The notes under the pieces were generated by a model. It saw only the letters and a program-made list of their open reading frames with translations. It ran no database searches and was not told the origin of the DNA. From the NCBI GenBank assembly GCA_021044545.1, contig CP087990.1:2294001-2358000 (forward strand): 64,000 nt of DNA. The letters run 5' to 3'. Shown one piece after another: positions 1 to 8,092 of the stretch. Position 1 is the first letter of the stretch; each line of letters opens with the position of its first letter. The translations under genes and the position numbers were made by a program. The DNA comes from Comamonadaceae bacterium M7527 (GTDB lineage Bacteria > Pseudomonadota > Gammaproteobacteria > Burkholderiales > Burkholderiaceae_C).

Positions 1-648
1 GACGCCATGGAAGCGTGGATGGCCAACCCCGAGTTGCTGGAGGCAGACAAGGACGCTGAGTACGCCGAAGTCATAGAAATTGATTTGGCAGATATCACAG
101 AGCCTATCGTGTGCTGCCCTAATGACCCAGACGATGCCAAGTTTTTGTCAGACGTGGTGAACACACCCATTGACGAAGTGTTTATCGGCTCTTGCATGAC
201 CAACATCGGCCACTTCCGCGCCGCATCCAAGCTGCTGGAAGGCAAGCGTGACATCCCCGTGAAGCTGTGGGTGGCACCGCCCACCAAGATGGACGCTGCC
301 GAGCTGACCAAAGAAGGCCACTACGGCGTATTTGGCGCAGCCGGTGCGCGCACCGAAATGCCAGGCTGCTCACTGTGTATGGGTAACCAGGCCCAGGTGC
401 GCGAGGGTGCGACTGTGATGTCAACGTCCACACGCAACTTCCCCAACCGTTTGGGTAAAAACTCAAACGTTTTCCTGGGCTCTGCCGAATTGGCCGCTAT
501 TTGTTCTAAGTTGGGTCGCATCCCAACCGTAGCGGAATACCATGCCGACATGGGCGTGATCAACCAGGCCGGCGCGCAGGTCTACCGTTACATGAACTTT
601 GACCAAATCGAAGAGTACGTGGAGAACGCGAAGAACGTCAAAGCCTGA
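1..648 (+). CDS. acnB: Aconitate hydratase B, C-terminal part (5' truncated by window edge)
   Basis: AcnB interconverts citrate and isocitrate through cis-aconitate in the TCA cycle, using a [4Fe-4S] cluster. The reading frame is already open at base 1, so this is the last ~215 residues of a protein of about 865 in the family. All three cluster cysteines are present: one in GSCMTNIGHFRAA, and a CxxC pair in MPGCSLCMGNQ. The arginine-containing GARTEMPG stretch of the active site precedes the pair. The gene stops at 646-648 and is followed within 25 bases by a strong terminator, so it ends its transcription unit. An internal ATG at base 7 is not the true start. Identification is firm. Confidence 0.97.
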   Translation, partial: DAMEAWMANPELLEADKDAEYAEVIEIDLADITEPIVCCPNDPDDAKFLSDVVNTPIDEVFIGSCMTNIGHFRAASKLLEGKRDIPVKLWVAPPTKMDAAELTKEGHYGVFGAAGARTEMPGCSLCMGNQAQVREGATVMSTSTRNFPNRLGKNSNVFLGSAELAAICSKLGRIPTVAEYHADMGVINQAGAQVYRYMNFDQIEEYVENAKNVKA

Positions 649-670
649 GCCTAGGCGGTGACCCCCTGAT

Positions 671-708
671 AAAAACGGCCCAGAGAGCGATCTCTGGGCC
701 GTTTTTTT
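671..708 (+). terminator. Rho-independent terminator of acnB
   Basis: Perfect 12-bp inverted repeat (AACGGCCCAGAG at 674-685 and its complement at 692-703) around a six-base loop, followed by a run of seven T. An A run precedes it, so it could also act on the other strand, but only acnB reads into it. Confidence 0.92.
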
Positions 709-761
709 GTCAAATGAAGCAGCTCCGATTGCCGTTAGCAGCTTAGTTAAAATCAGTCACA

Positions 762-834
762 ACACACCCGCCACACGTCTTGGTTTCGGCCAAAGTTCTG
801 CTGCAAGGCAGACGTGCAAAAGGCGGGTTTTTTA
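762..834 (+). ncRNA. Candidate small structured RNA or second terminator downstream of acnB
   Basis: The segment folds into a nested stem: ACCCGCC (766-772) pairs with GGCGGGT (822-828), and inside it CACGTCT (774-780) pairs with AGACGTG (810-816). A roughly 29-base apical region contains a smaller TTGG/CCAA hairpin. The outer stem is followed by six T, as for an intrinsic terminator. A TAAAAT hexamer at 748-753 sits a few bases upstream of the fold and could be a -10 element. No convincing protein frame covers it. It might be an independent sRNA, an attenuator for the next gene, or an elaborate terminator. I do not recognise a named RNA family. Confidence 0.4.
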
Positions 835-845
835 TTGCTGCCAAG

Positions 846-875
846 GTCTCGTCTGCTGCGCAGGCGAGGCTTTTT
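846..875 (+). terminator. Intrinsic terminator-like hairpin before the flavin monooxygenase gene
   Basis: An 11-bp stem (846-856 with 860-870, fully paired if three G-U pairs are allowed) closes a three-base loop and is followed by five T. It lies 70 bases before the next start codon. It follows a first hairpin-plus-T structure, so this 235-base gap holds tandem termination-type folds. Confidence 0.6.
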
Positions 876-943
876 CATTGGTCTTTTCCATCGGCTAGGT
901 CTGTCAAAATGGGCAGCTATTCGCAATAAGGAAAGTCATACGC

Positions 944-2209
944 ATGGTGTGGGGTTGTGGCGGCTTAAGTGGTCGTGAATCTAGGGCGCAGGTCTTGGTT
1001 GCCGGTGCAGGCATTGGCGGTTTGGCCGCTGGCATCGCTTGTGCGCGCCAAGGCCACATGGTGCGCATGTTTGAGCAGTCAGGCGCCTTTGCGCCAGTGG
1101 GCGCTGGCATACAACTGGGGCCCAATGCCACGCGCATTTTAGAAGCGTGGGGCTTGCTGGACGAGTTGTTGGCGGTTGCCTGTGTGCCGCAAAACCTGGT
1201 TGTGCGATCGGTGCAAACAGGGCGTGTGCTGGCCCGTAAGCCTTTGGGCGAATCCAGTCTTGCGGCTTATGGCGCGCCTTATGTGTGCGTGCATCGTGCG
1301 GACCTGCACCGTGTGTTGCTCGATGGATTCACCCAACTCAGCGGCTTGTCTATTCGCACTGGGCGCAGTGTGGTGAGTGTGGACGACTCGTCGGTGGAAG
1401 GCGTTTGTTTGCAAGTGGGGGATGACCCGGCTGTGCAGGGTGATGTTTTAGTGGGGGCTGATGGCTTGTGGAGTCGCACGCGTGAGGCGCTGCTGGGCAG
1501 TGCCGCCCCTGAGCCTACAGGCCACGTGGCTTACCGTGCCATGGTGCCTTGTGCCGATATGCAGCCTGTGGCACGTAGCCCGGATGTGACCGTGTGGCTG
1601 GGCCCATTGGTGCACGTGGTGCAGTATCCGGTGCGCAGCGGTGAGGCCATGAATGTGGTGGTGGTGGCACACGCCACCTTGAATGGCGAGGCGCAGTGGT
1701 GGGACAACGTCACGCCTGCCTTTGAGGTTAAAAATGCATTGGGCAATACCTGCAAGATGTTGTCAGACCTGATTGCCAGCGTGCCCGACGAGCGCAGCAT
1801 TGATCACCCCGATGGTTGGCTGGCTTGGCAGCTGTTTGAGCGTGCACCCGTGAGCGGGCCTGATGATATGGCCATGGGCCGTGTGGCGTTGTTGGGCGAT
1901 GCGGCTCACCCCATGCGCCCCTATTTGGCACAAGGCGCAGGCATGGCCATTGAAGACGCTTACGAGCTGGGCCGCGTGTTGGCCATGCCGGCACTGAGCG
2001 TGCCACAACAGTTGCGTACCTATGCCGTCAATCGCTGGCAGCGCAATGCCAAGGTGCAGCAACGTGCCAAACGCAATGGGCGTATTTTCCATGCCAGCGG
2101 TGTCAAGCGCGTGGCGCGCAATACGGCCATGTGGGCTTTGGGCGGGCGTTTGCTGGATCAGCCGTGGCTTTATGGCTATGGCTTGCACACCGCCCTGACC
2201 AGAAAGTAA
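944..2209 (+). CDS. FAD-dependent aromatic-ring monooxygenase (salicylate hydroxylase / UbiH-like)
   Basis: Class A flavoprotein monooxygenase of 421 residues, a normal size for the family. These enzymes use NAD(P)H and O2 to hydroxylate aromatic or similar substrates. The Rossmann motif GAGIGG is at residues 21-26, the DG motif appears as GADGLWSRTR near residue 170, and the second FAD motif GDAAHPMRPYLAQGAG is near residue 315. No membrane segment is evident. Start ATG 944 has an AAGGA site 11 bases upstream. It stands alone between acnB and convergent argF, so context does not reveal the substrate. The closest family guess is 3-hydroxybenzoate or salicylate hydroxylase-like; UbiH-type quinone hydroxylases are less likely from the GxQLGPNA region. 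Confidence 0.85.
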   Translation: MVWGCGGLSGRESRAQVLVAGAGIGGLAAGIACARQGHMVRMFEQSGAFAPVGAGIQLGPNATRILEAWGLLDELLAVACVPQNLVVRSVQTGRVLARKPLGESSLAAYGAPYVCVHRADLHRVLLDGFTQLSGLSIRTGRSVVSVDDSSVEGVCLQVGDDPAVQGDVLVGADGLWSRTREALLGSAAPEPTGHVAYRAMVPCADMQPVARSPDVTVWLGPLVHVVQYPVRSGEAMNVVVVAHATLNGEAQWWDNVTPAFEVKNALGNTCKMLSDLIASVPDERSIDHPDGWLAWQLFERAPVSGPDDMAMGRVALLGDAAHPMRPYLAQGAGMAIEDAYELGRVLAMPALSVPQQLRTYAVNRWQRNAKVQQRAKRNGRIFHASGVKRVARNTAMWALGGRLLDQPWLYGYGLHTALTRK

Positions 2210-2316
2210 GCCGCCACGCCAGCCGATGTTGCTGGTGGCTAGTGGTCAGGCTGCCTCTGGCCTGTCGCCATCGTTGTTACCGGTATTTACCAAGTCCGGC
2301 CTGCGCAGCGTCGGGT

Positions 2317-3231
2317 TTAGCCGCTCACACGTCCCAACAGCAAAAACTCCATCAGTGCTTTTTGCACGTGCATGCGGTTTTCTGCCTCGTCCCACACAAC
2401 AGACTGTGGCCCATCTATCACTTCGGCCTCTACTTCTTCGCCACGGTGTGCGGGTAAGCAGTGCATAAACAGCGCATCGGGCTTGGCTTTGGCCATCATG
2501 GCCTCGTCTACACACCAGTCGCCAAAGGCTTTGCGTCTGGCTTCGTTTTCAGCTTCATAGCCCATGCTGGTCCACACATCGGTGGTGACCAAGTCAGCAC
2601 CGGCGCAGGCTTGTGTGGGGCTGGCAAATGTTTTGACACAGTCGGGGTTGTTGACGTGCGCCAGCTTGGCGTCGACTTCGTACCCACTGGGCGTGCTCAC
2701 GTGTACGGTAAAACCCAAAATGTCTGCGGCTTGCAGCCAGGTGTTTGCCATGTTGTTGCCGTCACCTACCCATGCCACGGTTTTGCCTGCGATGGGGCCG
2801 CGGTGCTCAATGTAGGTGAAGATGTCCGCCAAAATTTGGCAAGGGTGGTATTCGTTGGTGAGGCCATTGATCACGGGTACGCGTGAAAACTCGGCAAAGC
2901 GCTCTAGCTTGCTTTGCTCATAGGTGCGAATCATCACGATATCTGTCATGCGGCTGATCACACGGGCGCTGTCTTCAATGGGCTCAGAGCGCCCCAGTTG
3001 GCTGTCGCCAGTGGTGAGGTGCACCACAGAGCCACCCATTTGGTACATGCCTGCCTCAAAGCTCACGCGGGTGCGGGTACTGGCTTTTTCAAAGATCAGC
3101 GCCAGCGTGCGGTCGCTAAGGGGTTGGTATTTTTCGTAAGACTTGAACTTGGCTTTGATGATGCGCGCGCGTTCCAAAATCCACGCGTAGTCGTCGGCTG
3201 AGAAGTCACTGAACTGTAGGTAATGTTTCAT
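2317..3231 (-). CDS. argF: Ornithine carbamoyltransferase
   Basis: Transfers the carbamoyl group of carbamoyl phosphate to ornithine to make citrulline in arginine biosynthesis. The 304 residues match the anabolic enzyme. The carbamoyl-phosphate loop STRTR is at 51-55, HPCQ (ornithine/carbamoyl side) at 129-132, and HCLPAHRG near residue 256, all intact. It lies 15 bases downstream of argD on the same strand, so the two are co-transcribed arginine genes. The argG that often follows in Burkholderiales is not here; the convergent flavin monooxygenase follows instead. Confidence 0.97.
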   Translation of the reverse strand: MKHYLQFSDFSADDYAWILERARIIKAKFKSYEKYQPLSDRTLALIFEKASTRTRVSFEAGMYQMGGSVVHLTTGDSQLGRSEPIEDSARVISRMTDIVMIRTYEQSKLERFAEFSRVPVINGLTNEYHPCQILADIFTYIEHRGPIAGKTVAWVGDGNNMANTWLQAADILGFTVHVSTPSGYEVDAKLAHVNNPDCVKTFASPTQACAGADLVTTDVWTSMGYEAENEARRKAFGDWCVDEAMMAKAKPDALFMHCLPAHRGEEVEAEVIDGPQSVVWDEAENRMHVQKALMEFLLLGRVSG

Positions 3232-3246
3232 GGGGTAGCGTGGTGT

Positions 3247-4449
3247 TTAGGCGTTGCCTGCAAGTACGTCGTTGACCAAGGGCTTTAGTATGGCCACGAT
3301 TTCGTCGGCTTGCGCGCGCGTCAGTATGAGCGGTGGTACCAGTCGAATGACGGTGTCGGCTGTCACGCTAATCAGCAGGCCATGTTGCATGGCCAGGCCA
3401 ATGAGTTGGCCGCAAGGCTTGTTGAGTTCCACGCCAATCATCAGGCCTTTGCCGCGCACACTCACAACGCCGGGCTGGTCTGCAAAGGCGTCTTTGAGTT
3501 GCGCTTGTAGGTATTCACCCACATCCGCGGCGTTGGCCATGATGTGCTCGTTTTGCATGATGGCCAGCGTCTCAACGCCAGCGCGCATGGCCAGCGGGTT
3601 GCCGCCAAAGGTAGAGCCGTGGTTGCCGGGCTGAAGCACATGGGCCGCCTTGGGGCCTGCCACGATTGCGCCTATGGGCACGCCAGAGCCTAGACCTTTG
3701 GCCAGGGGCATCACATCTGGCACTATGCCTGCCCATTGGTGGGCAAACCATTTGCCAGTGCGGCCAATTCCGCATTGCACCTCGTCAATCATGAGCAGCC
3801 AGTCGCGTTCATCGCACAGCGCGCGCACAGCCTTTATGTAGCCGTCGTCAAGGGGGTGTACGCCACCTTCGCCTTGAATGGCTTCAAAAAACACGGCCAC
3901 CACGTCGTTGCGCTCGTGTGTGGCTGCCTTGAGGGCGTTGATGTCGTTGAGCGGTACACGAATAAAGTCGTCTACCAATGGGCCAAAGCCGGCGTGAATT
4001 TTGGGGTTGCCCGTGGCGCTGAGTGTGGCAATGCTGCGGCCATGAAAGGCACGCTCGTACACCACCACCTTGGGCTTGTCTATGCCCTTGTCGTGGCCAA
4101 ATTTGCGCGCTATTTTGAGTGCGCCCTCGTTGGCCTCCAGACCACTGTTGCAAAAGAACACATTGGTCATGCCAGACAACTCCACCAGTTTGGCGGCCAA
4201 GGCTTCTTGGTGCGGCACATGGTAGTAGTTGGAGGTGTGAATGAGTTTGCCGACTTGGTCCTGCAATGCCGCAACGAGTGTGGGGTGTGCATGGCCCAGC
4301 GTGTTGACGGCGATGCCGCCCAAGGCGTCGAGGTATTGCTTGCCTTCGGTGTCCCACACTGTGCAGCCCTTGCCGTGTGACAACGCTATAGGCAGTCGCC
4401 CGTAGGTGTTCATCACGTGTGGTGAGGCGACTGGGGCGGGTGTGGTCAT
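3247..4449 (-). CDS. argD: Acetylornithine / succinyldiaminopimelate aminotransferase
   Basis: Class III PLP-dependent aminotransferase of 400 residues. It converts N-acetylglutamate semialdehyde to N-acetylornithine and can also serve lysine synthesis. Visible signatures are the N-terminal YGRLPIALSHGKG, the GLEANEGALKIARK phosphate-binding stretch, the IDEVQCGIGRTG segment with the PLP aspartate, and the Schiff-base lysine in LAKGLGSGVPIGA. It is the first gene of an argD-argF unit. A 238-base gap separates its start from the divergent DUF3579 gene, and promoters for both must lie there. Confidence 0.95.
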   Translation of the reverse strand: MTTPAPVASPHVMNTYGRLPIALSHGKGCTVWDTEGKQYLDALGGIAVNTLGHAHPTLVAALQDQVGKLIHTSNYYHVPHQEALAAKLVELSGMTNVFFCNSGLEANEGALKIARKFGHDKGIDKPKVVVYERAFHGRSIATLSATGNPKIHAGFGPLVDDFIRVPLNDINALKAATHERNDVVAVFFEAIQGEGGVHPLDDGYIKAVRALCDERDWLLMIDEVQCGIGRTGKWFAHQWAGIVPDVMPLAKGLGSGVPIGAIVAGPKAAHVLQPGNHGSTFGGNPLAMRAGVETLAIMQNEHIMANAADVGEYLQAQLKDAFADQPGVVSVRGKGLMIGVELNKPCGQLIGLAMQHGLLISVTADTVIRLVPPLILTRAQADEIVAILKPLVNDVLAGNA

Positions 4450-4687
4450 GGCGGCGTGTCCGTAGGGGCGGTAGCAAACAAAAGGGGAAACGCCGATTTT
4501 AGGGGCTTATCAGGCCAAGGCGTGCAGGCAACGACAGTGGGCTGTTAGCGTGCATTGGCGATGTGTTTCGGGGGTATCAAGTCTTATACAAGATACAATA
4601 CATCTGGCACACAATGCATGCCGACCAGGCGACTTTTAAAGCCTGGCTGCGCTAGAGTTGCGCATTGCCGCATAACCAAACCCCCTC

Positions 4688-5022
4688 ATGGTTTCCAATA
4701 ACGCCAAAGAAGTTTTCATTCAAGGCATTACCAGCAAAGGTAAGGTCTTCAGGCCCAGTGACTGGGCCGAGCGGCTTGCGGGCGTCATGTGTTCGTTTAG
4801 CCGGGTGGGGCGCAGCCTGGTGACCACTTAACCTATTCGCCGTGGTGCGTGCCCATTTTGCTCAATGGCGTGCGTTGCGTGGTTGTGCAGGCAGAGCTGA
4901 GAGCGTTTGAGCCCATGGCCTGGGATTTTGTGATCAATTTCGGGCGTGATAACGACTTGGTGATTTCAGAGGCGTGCCTGTTGCCCGATGCTGATAACAA
5001 GACCGCGCCCCCAAAGGGTTAG
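4688..5022 (+). pseudogene. DUF3579 family gene, interrupted by one frameshift
   Basis: The first part from ATG 4688 reads FIQGITSKGKVFRPSDWAER, characteristic of the small DUF3579 proteins of Burkholderiales. It then meets a TAA at 4829-4831. The rest of the family sequence (LTYSPWCVP, NGVRCVVVQAEL, FVINFGRDNDLVISEACLLP) continues in another frame from about 4801-4828 to the TAG at 5020-5022. Joined, the product would be about 110 residues, the family's usual size. The function is unknown; the gene normally sits beside rpsT and argD, as here. A one-base indel between 4801 and 4828 explains both halves. It may be real inactivation or a sequencing error. Confidence 0.85.
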
Positions 5023-5040
5023 TACAAAAAGTCAGACGAA

Positions 5041-5068
5041 AAAAAACCGCTGAATTCAGCGGTTTTTT
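5041..5068. terminator. Bidirectional terminator between the DUF3579 gene and rpsT
   Basis: A run of A, the palindrome CCGCTGAATTCAGCGG, then six T. The symmetry suits termination of both convergent genes. A second AT-rich hairpin (GGTTTAAAA / TTTTAAACC, 5110-5132) lies closer to rpsT. Confidence 0.85.
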
Positions 5069-5185
5069 CATGCGGGTTTAGCTGGCAGCGCACCCAATTC
5101 AAACGGCGCGGTTTAAAAACTTGTTTTAAACCTCGTGCTTGTAGCTGAAGCCTGTGTACGAGTGTCAGGCTCCCAAAACAGCCAG

Positions 5186-5485
5186 TTAGGCTGCAGCAGT
5201 TGCCAAAGCTTTTACTTTGGCGCTCAGGCGGCTCTTGTCGCGAGCAGCCTTGTTTTTGTGGAAGATGCCCTTGTCAGCAATGCTGTCAACAACAGCTTGC
5301 ATCTTTGAGAACAACTCAACCGCTTTGTCTTTTTCGCCAGCTGCAACAGCTTTTTCGACGTTTTTAACAACGGTGCGGTACTTTGAACGCAGTGAGGTGT
5401 GCGCTGCGTTCAGTTTGATGTTTTGGCGTGCGCGTTTACGGCCAGAGGCTAGGCGCGGGTTCTTTTTCTTTGGCTTGGTTGCCAT
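5186..5485 (-). CDS. rpsT: 30S ribosomal protein S20
   Basis: Small basic 16S rRNA-binding protein of the 30S subunit, 99 residues against 87 in E. coli. The N-terminus is lysine/arginine rich (KKKNPRLASGRKRARQN), and the family's ADKGIFHKNKAARDKSRL segment lies near the C-terminus. It is monocistronic, between a DUF3579 gene and divergent murJ, which is the common arrangement in this order. A consensus-like promoter lies directly upstream. Confidence 0.97.
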   Translation of the reverse strand: MATKPKKKNPRLASGRKRARQNIKLNAAHTSLRSKYRTVVKNVEKAVAAGEKDKAVELFSKMQAVVDSIADKGIFHKNKAARDKSRLSAKVKALATAAA

Positions 5486-5531
5486 AATATGATTTCCTTA
5501 ACGGTTTGTAGATGTTGCCAGCTAACCCAGC

Positions 5532-5560
5532 ATTATAGCCCGAGTCTTGGCCTTGTACAA
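5532..5560 (-). promoter_or_regulatory. Sigma-70 promoter of rpsT
   Basis: On the minus strand, TTGTAC (5560-5555), a 17-base spacer and a perfect TATAAT (5537-5532) point at rpsT, whose start codon is 47 bases downstream of the -10. Confidence 0.75.
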
Positions 5561-5577
5561 ACCGCTACACTGGTTGC

Positions 5578-7194
5578 GTGAACTTATTCAAAGCTGCCTC
5601 TTTGGTGTCTGTACTGACGCTGGCCTCGCGCATTACCGGATTGATGCGCGAGTTGCTGGTGGCTGCCTTTTTTGGTGCCAGCGCCACCACAGACGCTTTT
5701 AATGTGGCGTTTCGCATACCCAACCTGCTGCGGCGCTTGTTTGCAGAGGGCGCTTTCAGCCAGGCTTTTGTCCCCGTGCTGGCCGCCACCAGAGCCAGTC
5801 AAGGCGATGTGGTCACCAAGCAATTGGTCGATTCCGTGGCCACAGTGCTGGTGTGGGCGCTGCTGCTGACTTGCGTTGCGGGTGTGGTGGGCGCGCCGTG
5901 GGTGGTGTGGGCCATGGCCAGTGGTTTGCAGCAAACCGGTAACGGGTTTGACACGGCGGTGCTGCTGACGCAGTGGATGTTCCCCTATATTGGTTTCATG
6001 TCGCTGGTGGCCTTGGCCGCTGGTGTGCTCAACACCTGGAAGCGGTTTGTGGTGCCCGCGGCCACGCCGGTGCTGCTGAATGTCGCCATGATTGCCGCCG
6101 CCGCCTTGGGTGCGCCATGGCTGGCTGGCAAGGGCATAGAGCCTATTTACGCCATGGCGGGTGGTGTGATGGTGGGTGGTTTGCTGCAATTGGGCGTGCA
6201 AATACCAGCGTTGTTGCGTATTGGCATGTTGCCGCGCATTGCCTGCCGCCCAAGCGTGGTGCGTGACGCTTGGCGCGATCCTGGTACGCGACAAATTCTC
6301 AGGCTCATGGGCCCGGCCTTGTTGGGTGTGAGCGTGGCGCAAATATCGCTGCTGATCAACACCCAAATCGCCTCACATTTGCAGCCGGGCAGTGTGAGCT
6401 GGCTGACTTACGCTGACCGTTTGATGGAGTTTCCAACGGCCTTGTTGGGCGTTGCATTGGGTGTGGTGTTGCTGCCGCAATTGGCGGCCTCCAAAGCGCG
6501 TGGCGACGATGCAGCTTACAGCGGGCTGCTGGACTGGGGCTTGCGCCTGGTGGTGTTGCTCACTGTGCCATGCGCGTTGGCCTTGTTGCTAATGCCGCAG
6601 GCGCTGGTGTCTGTGCTGTACCACTACGGCCGCTTCAATGACGGCGACTTGCACCAAACAAGCCTGGCTTTAATGGGTTATGGCGTGGGCTTGGTGGGTT
6701 TGGTGGCCATCAAGATTTTGGCGCCTGGCTATTACGCCAAGCAAGACATCAAAACGCCGGTCATGATTGCCGTTGTGGTGCTGGTGTTTACCCAACTGCT
6801 CAACCTGGTACTGGTGCCGCACTTTGCCCATGCCGGTTTGGCGTTGGCCATAGGCGCGGGGGCGGTGTTGAACGCGACCTGGCTGTGGGTGGGTTTGGTG
6901 CGTAAGGGCACCTTGCGCATGTCGCCTGGCTGGGGTTTGTTTTTGTTGCGCATTGCCGTAGTGTCCACAGCCTTGGGTGCGTGGATGTGGTTTAGTGCAC
7001 AAGCCATTGACTGGGCCGCATGGCAAAGTCAATGGTCTTTGCGCATTGCTGCCCTGGCGGGTGTGGCTTTGGGCTGCGCGGTTATTTACTTTGGCGGTTT
7101 GGCTTTGCTGGGTATGCCGCTGCGCCAACTCATGCGACGCGCCAGCGTGTCTACGGCACTTGCGTCGGGTGTGCCCGATAAGGAGCGGTCATGA
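5578..7194 (+). CDS. murJ: Lipid II flippase MurJ
   Basis: Integral membrane protein of the MOP exporter superfamily that moves the peptidoglycan precursor lipid II across the inner membrane. It has 538 residues with about 14 hydrophobic helices. The N-terminus reads NLFKAASLVSVLTLASRITG followed by RELLVAAFFGASATTDAF and RIPNLLRRLFAEGAFSQAF, which is diagnostic. The start is GTG 5578, because no ATG precedes the conserved N-terminus. The stop overlaps the ATG of the next gene (ATGA), indicating translational coupling. Confidence 0.96.
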   Translation: MNLFKAASLVSVLTLASRITGLMRELLVAAFFGASATTDAFNVAFRIPNLLRRLFAEGAFSQAFVPVLAATRASQGDVVTKQLVDSVATVLVWALLLTCVAGVVGAPWVVWAMASGLQQTGNGFDTAVLLTQWMFPYIGFMSLVALAAGVLNTWKRFVVPAATPVLLNVAMIAAAALGAPWLAGKGIEPIYAMAGGVMVGGLLQLGVQIPALLRIGMLPRIACRPSVVRDAWRDPGTRQILRLMGPALLGVSVAQISLLINTQIASHLQPGSVSWLTYADRLMEFPTALLGVALGVVLLPQLAASKARGDDAAYSGLLDWGLRLVVLLTVPCALALLLMPQALVSVLYHYGRFNDGDLHQTSLALMGYGVGLVGLVAIKILAPGYYAKQDIKTPVMIAVVVLVFTQLLNLVLVPHFAHAGLALAIGAGAVLNATWLWVGLVRKGTLRMSPGWGLFLLRIAVVSTALGAWMWFSAQAIDWAAWQSQWSLRIAALAGVALGCAVIYFGGLALLGMPLRQLMRRASVSTALASGVPDKERS

Positions 7195-8041
7195 ACTGGA
7201 CGCCGCCTACCCAGTCTGCGCTGGGTTATTTCGCCATGTTGGTGGCCGACGAGTCGGACTTGCCGCTACTGGAAACCATTGCCAGCTTGGCCATGGACGA
7301 ATACCCGGAGTTGGATGTGGCCGCTGTGCCCAATGCGGTAGACCAACTGATAGAGCGTTTGCACAGACGCGTGCCTGCACAGGCCAAGCCAGTGGACAGG
7401 CTGCGCGCCTTGAACCAGTTTTTCTTTGTGGACCTGGGGTTTCAAGGCAATCTCAACAACTATTACGACCCGGACAACAGTTATTTGCATGTGGTACTGG
7501 CCACACGTCGGGGCATACCCATTTCGCTGGCTGTTATCTGGCTGGAGCTGGCAGCCAGTCTGGACCTGACCGCACATGGTGTGAGCTTTCCCGGACACTT
7601 TTTATGCAAACTGGCCTTGCCTGAGGGGCAAGTCATTGTTGACCCGTTTGGTGGTGTGAGCCTTAGCCGGGAAGAGTTGTCAGAACGTGCGGAACCATTT
7701 AAGGCGCAATTGGGTATGACTGGCGCAGATGACGCGCCTGTTGACTTGTTTTTGCAACCTGCCAGCAACCACGACATTGTGGTGCGCGTGCTGTGCTGTC
7801 CAATTTGCGCGAAATTCACAAAAGCCAGGATGATGCGCCGCGTGAGCTTTGCGTACATGAGCGTCTGGTGTTGCTAAGCCCCAGGCGCTGGGAGTACCGG
7901 CGTGACCGCGGCCTTTGTGCTGCAAGATTGGGCGACAAGCACAGTGCCGTGCGCGACTTGGAGACTTACCTCCGAGAAGCGCCTGGCGCACCGGATGCCG
8001 CGCAGGTGAGCGCGGCGTTGTTGCAATTGCAAAAATTGTAG
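7191..8041 (+). pseudogene. SirB1 family transglutaminase-like / TPR protein, frameshifted
   Basis: Members of the SirB1 family (Transglut_core2 plus C-terminal TPR-like repeats) are widespread but poorly characterised. The N-terminal ~200 residues are intact (NQFFFVDLGFQGNLNNYYDP, RRGIPISLAVIWLELA, GVSFPGHFLCK). At 7788-7797 the five bases GTGCT occur twice in tandem. Removing one copy restores the family's VRVLSNLREIHKSQDD reading, which continues in the other frame to the stop at 8039-8041. As read, translation instead ends at 7877 with a foreign tail. The start overlaps the murJ stop. Either a genuine 5-bp duplication or an assembly artefact is possible. Confidence 0.85.
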
Positions 8042-8092
8042 GCCACGCGCTTGCAGTTACCAGCCGCCGCGCGCAAAGGCGGCGTTGGCTTG

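Noticed and set aside
707..898. Open frame of 63 codons after acnB
   Set aside because: It runs through two hairpin-plus-T structures, has no ribosome site and no recognisable protein sequence.
3736..4380. 214-codon frame opposite argD
   Set aside because: Antisense to a well conserved enzyme, no family resemblance, no ribosome site.
4575..4605. GTATC / GATAC and TCTT / AAGA inverted repeats in the argD-DUF3579 gap as an operator
   Set aside because: Arms are only 4-5 bases, no -35/-10 pair aligns with them, and AT-rich chance palindromes of this size are common.
5584..6366. 260-codon frame opposite murJ
   Set aside because: His/Gln-rich antisense artefact of the codon bias of a membrane protein gene.
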